Assembly (NCBI RefSeq): GCF_002563635.1
Contig: NZ_PDIZ01000001.1
Span: forward strand, 806,001-870,000
Reading direction: 5' to 3'
From: Bacillus sp. es.036
Lineage (GTDB): Bacteria; Bacillota; Bacilli; Bacillales; Guptibacillaceae
DNA: 64,000 nt
This document shows, one piece after another, positions 53,149 through 62,000 of the stretch; within the stretch, counting starts at the first letter, position 1; every line of letters starts with the position of its first letter. The notes under the pieces are model-generated. The model was given only the letters and a program-made list of their open reading frames with translations. It ran no database searches and had not been told where the DNA came from. Position numbers and translations under genes: made by a program.

Positions 53149-54443
53149 CGCTTTCTGTAGGATCGATCAACAATCCATTTTTTATGAGTAATTTTAGAGG
53201 GAATCTCATTTTTTAATTCAACTTCAGGTTGTAAATATGATTTATCTTCAGACTCTTCTTCCGACTCTTCGATGGCAGGATCGTTTGATTGCATGGAAAA
53301 ATGACCGGCATAGGCTTTTAAATAAATCCTCTCTAACCGTTCTGCCACATGAAAATATTGGTGATTCGCTTCAACGACCTTTCTTCCATTTAAGCTAAAC
53401 TCAAGTGCCTGATGGGGATGGCTAAACAGATCACAGATCGCAGCAGCAAAGTTAGCTGGGTTTGAATAATTTTTCAACACAAGCCCATTATGCATATGTG
53501 TGATCACCTCTGCATTGCCACCACGTTTTGTGGTGATGAGGGGGACGCCTGCTGCCATGGCTTCATAATGAACTCTGGCGAGTGGCTCTTGCCACTGTGA
53601 GCTACATACAAAGACATCACCAAGTAAAAAGGAGTGTGGAATTTGGTCATGCGGGACGTATTGTGTAAAGCGAACATGTTCACCTAATGGCTCAGCCATT
53701 TTGTGTAACATCTTAACATACTTATTCGGACGATTATCACTAAACCATTTACCACCACAAATGACGAGTACCGCATCAGGATATTTTTCAAGCACGTGTG
53801 GCATCGCTTGAATAAGGAGGTGTGGCCCTTTTGTTTTACTTAATCTTCCTATAAATAAAATTACTTTTTTTCCTGATAAATTGTTCTTTTGTTTAAGATA
53901 CGAACTTATTTCTTGGCCTCGTTTTGTCCACTTCGGTTCAAATTGTTTTAAGTCTACTCCAGAATAAACAACGTGTGTTTTTTCAGTTGCCTCGGGAAAT
54001 CGTAAGATCACTGTCTTTCGAATATATTCACTTACCGTCATGATTGAGCTTACCGTTTCAACAACCTGCTTCCCTTCTTCGTCTGAGAGCTTATGTTCAG
54101 CAAACATTTCATTATGAAGACTTAACACAAACTGACTCTCTGGACTAGCGGCCTTGTAGATCGGAATGGCTTTTGGACGATTGAAGATGTGAATGACGTC
54201 ATAAGCTTCCTCTTTAGCTAGATGCGAGGCAACATGGTAAAAATAGTTCGCTCTCGGAACGCGAATATACTTAATCTGATCAATCTCCTCGGTTGTAGGG
54301 AGGGAAGGATCACTAACGGAGAAGATGGTCAGGTTATATTTATCGGACAAAAAAGGACTGACGCCATCAATCATCATTTGAATAGCGCCGCCTTTAATGG
54401 CTGGAGAAGGAAGTTTCTCAGTACAAACGAATGCTAAATTCAC
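53139..54443 (-). CDS. ytcC: CotSA-like glycosyltransferase YtcC (GT4)
   Basis: A 434-aa GT-B protein starting at GTG 54443 (GGGAGGGATC upstream), overlapping the ytcB stop by 4 bases. It begins NLAFVCTEKLPSPAIKGGAIQ and has VILFIGRLSKTKGPHLLIQ and SSQWQEPLARVHYEAMAAGVP, the same family as the cotSA product in this window. A C-terminal ~60-residue acidic-then-basic extension (EESEEESEDKS, RSYRKRKR) is absent from the paralogue. In B. subtilis ytcA-ytcB-ytcC are coat-locus sporulation genes. Confidence 0.88.
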   Translation of the reverse strand: MNLAFVCTEKLPSPAIKGGAIQMMIDGVSPFLSDKYNLTIFSVSDPSLPTTEEIDQIKYIRVPRANYFYHVASHLAKEEAYDVIHIFNRPKAIPIYKAASPESQFVLSLHNEMFAEHKLSDEEGKQVVETVSSIMTVSEYIRKTVILRFPEATEKTHVVYSGVDLKQFEPKWTKRGQEISSYLKQKNNLSGKKVILFIGRLSKTKGPHLLIQAMPHVLEKYPDAVLVICGGKWFSDNRPNKYVKMLHKMAEPLGEHVRFTQYVPHDQIPHSFLLGDVFVCSSQWQEPLARVHYEAMAAGVPLITTKRGGNAEVITHMHNGLVLKNYSNPANFAAAICDLFSHPHQALEFSLNGRKVVEANHQYFHVAERLERIYLKAYAGHFSMQSNDPAIEESEEESEDKSYLQPEVELKNEIPSKITHKKWIVDRSYRKRKR

Positions 54444-55381
54444 AAAGGATCCCTCCCGGAAAGGTACAGTTCCTCTAAATCTTCAATTTCGTAACGCAAT
54501 CCTTCTTTTAATGAGATCTGAGGTTGATAGTTTAAAATCGTTTGCGCTTTTGTAATATCAGCCCATGTTTGGAGCGGTTCACCTTTTGCTTTGTTTGTAA
54601 ATATCACTTGCGCTTTTTTGTTCATTAATTGTTCCAGAAGATGAATGACTTCAAGAACGGATGCCCGTTCTTTACCTCCTATGTTAATCGTTTCACCTAT
54701 CACATCTTGAGCACGACAAACGGCAGATGTTGCCTTCACACAGTCATTCACATAAGTGAAATCTCTCGTCTGCTGACCATCTCCGTAAACGGTAAGAGGC
54801 TGATCGAGGAGCAGTTGTTTAATAAACCGATGAAAGGCCATGTCTAGTCGCTGTCGAGGGCCATACACAGTGAAATAACGAAGGATAACTATAGGAACAT
54901 CGTAATACTGATGATAAACTCTGCAAAGGTGTTCACCTGTTAGTTTTGTAATGCCATAGGGCGATAAAGGAATTGGTCTCATCTCTTCTGAGACGCTGCC
55001 ACTTTTTTCACCATAGACGGATGACGTAGAGATATAGATGAATTTCTTGAGGGATTCATTTTTGCAGGCATCTAATAGGTTCTGTGTCAATAACGCATTA
55101 TGAAGAAGATAAGTCTCAAAGTCTTTTCCCCAGCTTGATCGGACACCAGGAATACCCGCTAGATGATAAATGACGTCCACGTTGTGTATAAGGTCTGAAA
55201 GGTCGCAAGTCAATAGGTCAAGTTCGATTGAAGTAAAACGGTCGTTTTTTAGAAGAGTTGTATTTCTCGTTTTCATGTTTCGATCAACGCCAATTACGGT
55301 GTCATGTGGGTTTTGTTGCAGTAATTCCATACATAAATGTGAGCCTATAAAACCTCCTGCACCTGTGACTAAAATGTTCAT
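54440..55381 (-). CDS. ytcB: NAD-dependent UDP-sugar epimerase YtcB
   Basis: A 313-aa extended SDR. The Rossmann motif TGAGGFIGSHL is at the start; ISTSSVYG and the active-site Tyr-x3-Lys (YGITK) lie near residues 123-155, and RYFTVYGPRQR follows. It most resembles UDP-glucose/UDP-glucuronate 4-epimerases. Being directly coupled (ATGA overlap) to the UDP-glucose dehydrogenase upstream, it probably acts on UDP-glucuronate to give UDP-galacturonate; this is inference. Symbol from gene order and size. Confidence 0.85.
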   Translation of the reverse strand: MNILVTGAGGFIGSHLCMELLQQNPHDTVIGVDRNMKTRNTTLLKNDRFTSIELDLLTCDLSDLIHNVDVIYHLAGIPGVRSSWGKDFETYLLHNALLTQNLLDACKNESLKKFIYISTSSVYGEKSGSVSEEMRPIPLSPYGITKLTGEHLCRVYHQYYDVPIVILRYFTVYGPRQRLDMAFHRFIKQLLLDQPLTVYGDGQQTRDFTYVNDCVKATSAVCRAQDVIGETINIGGKERASVLEVIHLLEQLMNKKAQVIFTNKAKGEPLQTWADITKAQTILNYQPQISLKEGLRYEIEDLEELYLSGRDPL

Positions 55382-56658
55382 GGACGAGCCACCCCCAAGT
55401 ACCGTAATCCTGATGCACTGATGGCTTCTTGGTCGAGGGTATTTCTTCCATCTAGTATGATGTTTCCTTTCATCAAGTGCTTCACCCTATTCCAATCGGC
55501 CTGGTTAAATTCATCCCACTCAGTAGCGACAATTAACGCGTCTGACTGATAAACGGCATTGTAAATGTTGTTTTCTTCTTTTATGTGATTGTTGTGAGAT
55601 GTGGCTTTAGGATCATACGCGATAATCGTACATCCTTTTTCAATCAGGCGTTCACATAGCGTAATCGCTCTTGAGTCTCGTATGTCATCCGTATTCGGTT
55701 TAAAGGAAAGCCCCCAAACGGTAATTTGTTTGCCTTTAAAGCCATTTAATGGTTCAGCTAATTTATTTACGTAGACATCCACTTGTTGATGATTGACTTT
55801 CCTAACAGCATCTAGCAAGTTCGTTTTAATCCTTTTCTTTCGAGCAGCAAAGCTGATGGCATCTAAATCTTTCGGAAAGCAAGATCCGCCATACCCTAAT
55901 CCTGATTGAAGAAAATGGGGGCCAATTCTAGGATCGAGACCAATCGCCTTCGTCACATCAAGAATGTTTACATTATATCCATCACAAATTCGCGCAAATT
56001 CATTAATAAATGAAATTTTTGTTGCAAGAAAAGCGTTTGATGCATATTTCACCAATTCAGCTCCAGTTAAAGTCGTTTCAATACATGGCGCTTGTAAACT
56101 CTCGTAGAGCTGCTTTACCTTGTTTATCGCTTGTTTCGATTTTGATCCGACCACGACTTTATCGGGATGAAATGAATCATAGACTGCGGTGCCTTCTCTT
56201 AGAAATTCAGGGTTCGAAACAATTTCGAACATTTTCTCATCTACTCCCTGATCGATTAGGTACTGATGAAACCACTCGTTACTTCCTGGTGGCACTGTGC
56301 TTTTGACAATAATCAATTTATGAGAAGTAATGTTCATTGCAATATGTTCAAACACTTTTTTTATAGCACTTAAATCACTATCTCCATTCGGTTTAGAAGG
56401 TGTTCCGACAGCAATCAAAAGAATCGGTGAGTTAAGAATACAGGCTTCACGGTCATCAGAAAAAACTAACCGGCCTCGCTGATGGTTTTTTATTAATAAT
56501 TCTTCTAAGCCTGGTTCGTGGATTGGAGATTTCCCTTTATTTAAGATCTCAATTTTAGAGATATCTTTATCAATCACATGGACGTTATGACCAAGATCTG
56601 AAAGTAGGGCAGAAGTTGTTAACCCAACATAACCTGCTCCAACAGTACAAATTTCCAT
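55378..56658 (-). CDS. ytcA: UDP-glucose 6-dehydrogenase YtcA
   Basis: The 426-aa enzyme oxidises UDP-glucose to UDP-glucuronate with two NAD+. Motifs are GAGYVGLTTSALLSDLGH at the N-terminus, STVPPGSN, VSNPEFLREGTAV, and the catalytic cysteine in GYGGSCFPKDL near residue 260; the C-terminal domain has GLSFKPNTDDIRDS. Start ATG with GGAGGGAATTCTAG. It begins a three-gene minus-strand operon with ytcB and ytcC; a sigma-K-like promoter lies 45 bases upstream. It supplies an acidic sugar for a coat or spore glycan. Confidence 0.93.
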   Translation of the reverse strand: MEICTVGAGYVGLTTSALLSDLGHNVHVIDKDISKIEILNKGKSPIHEPGLEELLIKNHQRGRLVFSDDREACILNSPILLIAVGTPSKPNGDSDLSAIKKVFEHIAMNITSHKLIIVKSTVPPGSNEWFHQYLIDQGVDEKMFEIVSNPEFLREGTAVYDSFHPDKVVVGSKSKQAINKVKQLYESLQAPCIETTLTGAELVKYASNAFLATKISFINEFARICDGYNVNILDVTKAIGLDPRIGPHFLQSGLGYGGSCFPKDLDAISFAARKKRIKTNLLDAVRKVNHQQVDVYVNKLAEPLNGFKGKQITVWGLSFKPNTDDIRDSRAITLCERLIEKGCTIIAYDPKATSHNNHIKEENNIYNAVYQSDALIVATEWDEFNQADWNRVKHLMKGNIILDGRNTLDQEAISASGLRYLGVARP

Positions 56659-56702
56659 CTAGAATTCCCTCCAGTAGCAGCTCTCTATACAGCATCACCT
56701 TA

Positions 56703-56729
56703 TATCGTATTAGGCCTTATAGGTAAGGT
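56703..56729 (-). promoter_or_regulatory. Candidate sigma-K promoter of the ytcA-B-C operon
   Basis: On the minus strand AC (56729-56728), a 16-base spacer and AATACGATA (56711-56703) match the sigma-K pattern with one mismatch (A for C in the -10), 45 bases from the ytcA ATG. Confidence 0.4.
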
Positions 56730-56805
56730 GTGTTGAAATAGCCGTTTTCGGAGATAATTAGGCGATTGTCTAAGGAGGTAAGTATGTAAAATAATGAACA
56801 TAAAG

Positions 56806-56835
56806 AAAAAACCTGGTTAAACGCTCCAGGTTTTA
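56806..56835 (-). terminator. Terminator of the 83-aa Cys-rich gene
   Basis: On the minus strand AAAACCTGG-AGCGTTTAA-CCAGGTTTTTTC forms a 9-bp stem and T-run, 12 bases after the stop. Confidence 0.85.
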
Positions 56836-56847
56836 CTAAATTATCAA

Positions 56848-57099
56848 TTAACCATTAACTAAGCGAATGGCTTCAATTTTATTACAATCTGCGATAAATG
56901 TACTCGTTTCATCTAAAAAAGTTGCACAGCACGTTTTAGAATCAAAGCATGTAAAGACAAGGTTAGTAAAGTCTTCACCTGACAAGATAATATCAACTAT
57001 TCTACCAGCGGTTAGTTTTCTTAGCATGTTACAAATACAACTATTGCAATGATTATCTGAATGATTCGAAGCTTTTCCACACTCATTAAATAAGCTCAT
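56848..57099 (-). CDS. Small Cys-rich putative spore coat protein
   Basis: 83 aa from ATG 57099, preceded by AAAGGGGGGATTAGAA. The N-terminus has CNSCICNML; the rest is a compact beta pattern (GRIVDIILSGEDF, NLVFTCFDSKTCCATFLD, FIADCNKIEAIRLV) with eight Cys in total. The strand order (short helix then five strands, ending in I-x-x-I) recalls an Sm-like barrel. Leaderless Cys-rich small proteins are common in spore coats through disulfide cross-linking. No firm family. Confidence 0.68.
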   Translation of the reverse strand: MSLFNECGKASNHSDNHCNSCICNMLRKLTAGRIVDIILSGEDFTNLVFTCFDSKTCCATFLDETSTFIADCNKIEAIRLVNG

Positions 57100-57257
57100 T
57101 TCTAATCCCCCCTTTTCAAAACTCATAATTGTTAGAGATACTATACTTTATTTATAAATTGGAGAATTGCTTGTTTATAAGCCTATTAATCAAAATTGTT
57201 TGGAGCTAGTTCTATTCAGTTTTATAATTTTTTTTTATTTAGAAGGTATTGTCCTAT

Positions 57258-57284
57258 ACAGATTTTAGCTGACTACATAAACAT
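57258..57284 (+). promoter_or_regulatory. Candidate sigma-K promoter for the 68-aa gene
   Basis: AC (57258-57259), a 16-base spacer and CATAAACAT (57276-57284) match the sigma-K pattern with one -10 mismatch, 44 bases before the ATG. Confidence 0.45.
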
Positions 57285-57327
57285 GAAGGGAGTAGACTTT
57301 TTACTTATTTCAAAAGGAGGCAAAATA

Positions 57328-57534
57328 ATGGCAAGTTCACCAGTTGTAAAATACCGGAAGTTAATTGGGGTACCTCTTACCGAAGTAATTGTTCTCGGTG
57401 CTGATGAGGACTTAGTTTTAATGAACGTTGTAATGGTAGAAGTTGGGCGTGATTATGCAGTATTAAATCAGGGTGGTTCCGGTGGCTTAGGAACAGTTAT
57501 TGTTCCATTAGATAAAATCGTTGCCATCGTTTAA
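57328..57534 (+). CDS. Small hypothetical beta-barrel-like protein (68 aa)
   Basis: From ATG 57328, with an ideal AAAAGGAGGCAAAATA site. The 68-aa product is nearly all strands: YRKLIGVPLTEVIVLG, LVLMNVVMVEVGRDYAVLNQ, GGLGTVIVPLDKIVAIV. Spacing and the closing IVPLDKIVAI resemble an Sm/Hfq-like or similar small barrel, but RNA-binding residues are not evident. It lies opposite the 83-aa Cys-rich protein, which has a similar strand layout without the cysteines, so the two may be distant relatives. Probably a coat component, given the promoter. Confidence 0.68.
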   Translation: MASSPVVKYRKLIGVPLTEVIVLGADEDLVLMNVVMVEVGRDYAVLNQGGSGGLGTVIVPLDKIVAIV

Positions 57535-57537
57535 GTA

Positions 57538-57563
57538 AAGAGCTCCTTTAGGGGCTTTTTTCT
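57538..57563 (+). terminator. Terminator after the 68-aa gene
   Basis: AGCTCC-TTTA-GGGGCT with TTTTTTCT following; short stem with one G-T pair. Read-through into the next gene at 57585 is likely. Confidence 0.6.
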
Positions 57564-57584
57564 AATTACACGAAAGAGGCGGTA

Positions 57585-58517
57585 GTGATCAAAAAGATTA
57601 AATTATTATTTATTACAAAAGACTTAACTGATTACATTGAAAAAAGCACGATTTATTTAGTGGAGGAGCTAAGGGAGTTAACAGATTTAGTTATTTGGTC
57701 GAATGATGGACACATTGACTCCATATTAACTGAAGTAGGGTTTACCCCGGATTTTATTTTGCTGAATGATTTCAAGTCAGATTACTCTCCACAGATTCAT
57801 GGGTTGAAGAATTGTGGCATCCCAAGGGCGATCATCATGCATGACTTGCATTACAGGCGTTCTTCTCGGAAAAAATTTATCGAAAAAGAAGATATTAATC
57901 ATATTTTTTCTATTTATAGAGATAAGTTTAATCAGTGGTATCCCGAATACAAAGACTTCATGACCTGGTTTCCGCATCACGTACCTACAACGATCTATAA
58001 AGATTATCACTTAGAAAAAGATCGGAAATTGCTCCTAATGGGCAGTACCGATCGAGAACTTTATCCGCTTCGTCATATGATAGCACAGCAGCTTAAAGGC
58101 AATCCGGATTTTATTGATTATTCTCATCCTGGTTATCTTCCCATGAATCATAAGAAAGCTGGATATAAAGTAGAGCACGAATATGCCAGAGAAATAAATC
58201 GCGCTCGCATCTTTTTTACATGTGATTCGAATTTTCATTATCCTGTCTTGAAGTATTTCGAAGTGCTCGGTTGTAGAACGTTATTGTTAGCTTCAGGTTC
58301 ACAGGAACTAAAAGACCTTGGTTTTATTGATGGAAAAACATTTGTAGAGATTAACCAACAGAATTTTATGGAGAAGGCTACCTTTTACTTAAATGAAGAG
58401 GTTATTTCAAAAGAAATTGTGATGAATGGGGCAAGGTTAATTGAAGAAAAGCACTCCACTGAAATACGAGCAACGCAACTCGTGCAAAAAATCATATCAC
58501 TTATAGACGATAAGTAG
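57585..58517 (+). CDS. CgeB-like glycosyltransferase
   Basis: A 310-aa protein with GTG start (AAAGAGGCGGTA upstream). The N-terminal half (LLFITKDLTDYIEKS, IPRAIIMHDLHYRR) and the C-terminal half (RKLLLMGSTDRELYPLR, INRARIFFTCDSNFHYPVLKYFEVLGCRTLL) match the GT-B, CgeB/DUF3880-type family. CgeB in B. subtilis is a sporulation protein shaping the outermost spore glycan layer. No membrane segment. It ends with its own terminator; the closeness to the small coat genes fits spore glycosylation. Confidence 0.8.
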   Translation: MIKKIKLLFITKDLTDYIEKSTIYLVEELRELTDLVIWSNDGHIDSILTEVGFTPDFILLNDFKSDYSPQIHGLKNCGIPRAIIMHDLHYRRSSRKKFIEKEDINHIFSIYRDKFNQWYPEYKDFMTWFPHHVPTTIYKDYHLEKDRKLLLMGSTDRELYPLRHMIAQQLKGNPDFIDYSHPGYLPMNHKKAGYKVEHEYAREINRARIFFTCDSNFHYPVLKYFEVLGCRTLLLASGSQELKDLGFIDGKTFVEINQQNFMEKATFYLNEEVISKEIVMNGARLIEEKHSTEIRATQLVQKIISLIDDK

Positions 58518-58525
58518 TTATAAAA

Positions 58526-58560
58526 AAACTTTCCATATGAGTGATTGGAAAGTTTTTTAG
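58526..58560. terminator. Bidirectional terminator
   Basis: AAAAAACTTTCC-ATATGAGTGATT-GGAAAGTTTTTT is a 12-bp stem between the convergent CgeB-like and GT4 genes. Confidence 0.88.
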
Positions 58561-58564
58561 TAGC

Positions 58565-59641
58565 TTAAGATTTTTGTGAGATTTGTTTTAGCATTTTAGT
58601 AAAGTTTTCGTTATATTTTTTGGGATCAAGCGTGCTTTTAATTTTTTTATTTGCCTGTTTAACTAGTTGATTTTTCATTTCCGCATTATTAAATACTTCT
58701 AGGCATTCTGACGTAGCTTTATCTAAATCATCAATGTTTATTATTTTACCCGTCTCGTTATGAGTAAGAAAACTTCTTATTCCATCTGAATCAGTACTTA
58801 CTACAGGACATTGGCAACTCATTGCTTCGACAACTGCATAACCAAACCCCTCTACCTGTGATGTAGCACATAGGAATCCTCCTGAGTCTGCAATAATAGA
58901 ATAATAAATCGCCATTTCTTGATGTGGGATATTAGAGTGTACAGTTACAATTTCTTCTAAATGATGCTGCTGAATAAATTGTTGGAACTTTGTTTTTTCG
59001 CTTTCAGAAGCAAGCGTAGCGTCCTGAAACATCCAAACGTTAATATTTGAATTTTTACTCAAAATCATATTTACTAGTTGAAGAAATCCGTACCAATTTT
59101 TATTCGGTTCTAATCGTCCTACCCATCCAATAATAGGGTTCTTTGCATGAAATGTAGAGGTTACATAATGAAAATGGTCTGTATCAAAACAATTGTGAAA
59201 AGAGTAAGACTTTACATTTGGAATAAAGGTTTGACATAACTGTTCAAGATGCGAGGTCCGAGGATAAAAAACAGCATTAGCGTATGTTTGAATAAATGGT
59301 TGCGCGCTGACCATCCAGTTTCTTGCTTCTTTTTCTGTTCCAAGACCCTGAATTTCATATAATAGGGGTCCTGAGTAGCCTAGTTCACGAATTCGTTTTA
59401 AAAACAGATGATCCGAACATATCATTACTGCTGAATAATTTTGTTTTTCCAATAGAAGCTTTATTTCTTGATTATCGTTTGTAACATATACAGGTATATC
59501 ACAGATATTGTGATAGCCGGTACCTTGTTGCATGTATAGAAGTTCGCAAAAAATCCCTGCTTCTTTTAATGCCTTACATCTTTGCCGGTTTAATGTTTCA
59601 ACTCCACCGCTTGGCAAGTAATAAACAAATAAAACCTTCAT
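58565..59641 (-). CDS. Family 4 glycosyltransferase
   Basis: A 358-aa GT-B enzyme with ATG start and TTAGGAGGAGATCGTTT upstream. It shows YYLPSGGVETLNRQR at the N-terminus, PIIGWVGRLEPNKNW, and SQVEGFGYAVVEAMSCQCPVV with the E-x7-E catalytic/donor motif, then DSDGIRSFL. It is a retaining transferase acting in the cytoplasm; specificity unknown. It stands alone and is divergent from the nucleotide-sugar operon starting at 59930. Confidence 0.88.
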   Translation of the reverse strand: MKVLFVYYLPSGGVETLNRQRCKALKEAGIFCELLYMQQGTGYHNICDIPVYVTNDNQEIKLLLEKQNYSAVMICSDHLFLKRIRELGYSGPLLYEIQGLGTEKEARNWMVSAQPFIQTYANAVFYPRTSHLEQLCQTFIPNVKSYSFHNCFDTDHFHYVTSTFHAKNPIIGWVGRLEPNKNWYGFLQLVNMILSKNSNINVWMFQDATLASESEKTKFQQFIQQHHLEEIVTVHSNIPHQEMAIYYSIIADSGGFLCATSQVEGFGYAVVEAMSCQCPVVSTDSDGIRSFLTHNETGKIINIDDLDKATSECLEVFNNAEMKNQLVKQANKKIKSTLDPKKYNENFTKMLKQISQKS

Positions 59642-59706
59642 AAACGATCTCCTCCTAACTAACGCACCTCTTACACAACGTATGCTAAAATATATACTTT
59701 TCTACT

Positions 59707-59737
59707 AAACACGAGACCAAATCGACCTCGTGTTTAA
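59707..59737. repeat. Inverted repeat in a divergent promoter region
   Basis: AAACACGAG and CTCGTGTTT form a 9-bp inverted repeat around a 12-13-base spacer between the divergent genes at 59641 and 59930. It lacks a proper T-run for either operon's end, so an operator or leader hairpin is more likely than a terminator. Confidence 0.45.
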
Positions 59738-59929
59738 AAAAGCTTTGTTATAAGAAATCCCATTCCATTTGGTATAGCTTATCCTATGCTCCACAAAATG
59801 AAAGGAATAGACAAGTCTCTAGATAAGTAAAAAAATGATTTCACTAAACTAGGAGATTGTCCCTTGCAAGCTATTCCAATCATCATAAATTATCTAGTAC
59901 AACAAAGTAATGTAGAAACGAGGTCAGAG

Positions 59930-61024
59930 ATGAAAGTTGCGACAATTCTTGGAACGCGACCAGAAATTATTCGATTAAGCCTCATTATTGAAAAGCTTGA
60001 TCGTTTAGCAGAAGAGCATATTGTCATTCATACAGGCCAGAATTCCGTGCATTCACTTAAAGAAGTTTTCTTTAAAGAAATGGGAATTCGTACACCTGAT
60101 TATACGTTGAAAGGAAATACATCTTCTCTAGGAGAACAGCTTTCCATTATGTTTAAAAATGTTGAACAAATTCTGTTAAAGCACCGTCCAGATCGTATCT
60201 TAATCCTTGGCGATACGAATTCAGCCCTATGTGCCTTATTAGGTGAAAGGCTCAATATTCCGGTAACTCACATGGAAGCTGGTAATCGATGTTTTGATTT
60301 AAACGTACCAGAAGAAAAGAATCGAAAAGTAATTGATGCGATTTCAAGCTATAACCTTCCTTATACCGTTCAAAGTAAGGAAAACTTACTGCGAGAAGGT
60401 TTTCCTTCAAACCGTATCTATGTAACTGGTAATCCGATCTTCGAGGTGTTAACACATTATAAGAAAGAAATTGAGCGAAGTCAGATCCTTCACACACTTA
60501 ACTTACAAAAACAAGATTACTTTTTAGTTACCGTGCATCGCGCTGAGAATGTTGATAATGCCACAAACCTTTCTGAGATTCTTAATGGTTTATCAATGAT
60601 TGCGGATCAGCATAACAAAAGAATGATTTGTAGTATCCATCCAAGAACGAGGTCAAAGCTAACTTCAGATCAATTACACCAGTTAAACTCGTTGATTGAA
60701 TTACATGAACCGTTTGGTTTTTTTGATTTCATTCAACTTGAAAAGTCAGCTTTTTGTGTGTTGACAGATAGCGGTACAGTTCAAGAAGAATGTTGCTTGT
60801 TTCATATTCCAGCTGTAACAGTCAGAACGACAACTGAAAGGCCTGAAACAATTTCTTGTGGAAGTAACATCGTTTCAGGACTTAATGCAAAGCAAATAAA
60901 AGAAGCTACAAATGTCATGATCAATAGTCAGCGGAATTGGTCTTTTCCAACAGGCTATGATGACCCGGATGTATCTGACCGAGTTGTGAAATTTGTATTA
61001 GGAGGAATGAAGATTGTTCCGTAA
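59930..61024 (+). CDS. wecB: UDP-N-acetylglucosamine 2-epimerase (WecB/CapG type)
   Basis: 364 aa from ATG 59930 (GAGGTCAGAG upstream); a TTG 22 codons earlier adds a non-homologous stretch. The non-hydrolysing 2-epimerase motifs are KVATILGTRPEIIRL, HTGQN, VLGD-type ILILGDTNSALC, HMEAGNRCFDLNVPEE, VTVHRAENVD and TDSGTVQEE. It inverts C2 of a UDP-N-acetyl sugar. In CapG/WbjD/WbvD pathways it follows a 4,6-dehydratase and a reductase, both of which are next in this operon, so a deoxy-sugar substrate is plausible. It overlaps the next gene by 11 bases. Confidence 0.92.
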   Translation: MKVATILGTRPEIIRLSLIIEKLDRLAEEHIVIHTGQNSVHSLKEVFFKEMGIRTPDYTLKGNTSSLGEQLSIMFKNVEQILLKHRPDRILILGDTNSALCALLGERLNIPVTHMEAGNRCFDLNVPEEKNRKVIDAISSYNLPYTVQSKENLLREGFPSNRIYVTGNPIFEVLTHYKKEIERSQILHTLNLQKQDYFLVTVHRAENVDNATNLSEILNGLSMIADQHNKRMICSIHPRTRSKLTSDQLHQLNSLIELHEPFGFFDFIQLEKSAFCVLTDSGTVQEECCLFHIPAVTVRTTTERPETISCGSNIVSGLNAKQIKEATNVMINSQRNWSFPTGYDDPDVSDRVVKFVLGGMKIVP

Positions 61025-62000
61025 TAAAGTCATTTTAGTCACAGGGGGAACGGGGTCGTGGGGTAACGAACTGGTAAAGCAGCTCTTGCAAAAATCTCCT
61101 GCTGAAATTAGGATTTTTTCTCGTAATGAAACAAGTCAGGTTGAAATGAAGAGGAAATTTCAACAGAGTCCCCTGCTCACTTTTGTTATTGGTGATATCA
61201 AAGAACGAGAAGCACTACTTGATGCGAGTAAAGGGGTTGACTATATCTTCCATCTAGCGGCGTTAAAACACGTTCCCGTTTGTGAAGATCAACCGATTGA
61301 AGCATTAAATACAAATGTCATTGGCACTCAGAATGTGATACGTGTGGCCATTGATAATAAAGTGAAGAAAGTGATTTATATCTCAACAGACAAAGCAGCC
61401 AATCCTTCAAATTTCTACGGTTTTTCCAAAGCAATGGGTGAGCGTTTAATTATCCATGCGAATACGTTGAAATCTGATACAACGTTTGTTTGTGTTCGTG
61501 GAGGAAATGTTTTAGGAACAAACGGCAGTGTTATTCATGTTTTTAATAATCAAATTCGATCAAATCGAGAGATCGGGATAACGCATCCGGATATGACCCG
61601 CTTTTTCTTAACACTTGCAGATGCGATAAAGTTATTATTTAAAGCAACCTATGAAAGTCGCGGTGGAGAGATCTTCGTCATGAAGATGCCGACATGCAAA
61701 ATTTATGATCTAGCTGAAGTGTTAATCGATGCATCAGGTGTTCAGGGGGTTAAGATCGTTGAACAGGGAATACGACCAGGTGAAAAGCTTCATGAAATCT
61801 TATTCTCTGAATATGAAAGTCAAACAACCCTTTATTATGATCAAGAATATTTTGTTATTTTACCATCAATCGAAATTAAAGGTCTTGAAGAACATTATGC
61901 AGCATTCAAACCTGTTAAGTTAACAAACTACAATTCAAGCGAAGATCTTATGACAAAGGATGAAATAAAGGCGATGCTGATTAAAGGTGGTTTTATGTAA
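61014..62000 (+). CDS. UDP-GlcNAc 4,6-dehydratase/5-epimerase-like SDR (CapE/FlaA1 family)
   Basis: A 328-aa extended SDR with TTG start after AGGAGGAATGAAGA. The motifs are ILVTGGTGSWGNELV, the family-specific HLAALKHVPVCEDQPIEA, YISTDKAANPSNFYGFSKAMGE, RGGNVLGTNGSV, and THPDMTRFF. The HLAALKHVP...P-E-A segment is characteristic of CapE/PseB/FlaA1-type UDP-GlcNAc dehydratases. However, the active-site position reads Y-x3-K (YGFSK) rather than the usual M-x3-K. It probably starts synthesis of a UDP-6-deoxy-N-acetyl-hexose. Coupled to the genes on both sides. Confidence 0.86.
   Translation: MFRNKVILVTGGTGSWGNELVKQLLQKSPAEIRIFSRNETSQVEMKRKFQQSPLLTFVIGDIKEREALLDASKGVDYIFHLAALKHVPVCEDQPIEALNTNVIGTQNVIRVAIDNKVKKVIYISTDKAANPSNFYGFSKAMGERLIIHANTLKSDTTFVCVRGGNVLGTNGSVIHVFNNQIRSNREIGITHPDMTRFFLTLADAIKLLFKATYESRGGEIFVMKMPTCKIYDLAEVLIDASGVQGVKIVEQGIRPGEKLHEILFSEYESQTTLYYDQEYFVILPSIEIKGLEEHYAAFKPVKLTNYNSSEDLMTKDEIKAMLIKGGFM

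Noticed and set aside
56776-56790. Possible mini-gene with AAGGAGGTAAGT before ATG
   Set aside because: The ATG is followed directly by TAA, so nothing is encoded.
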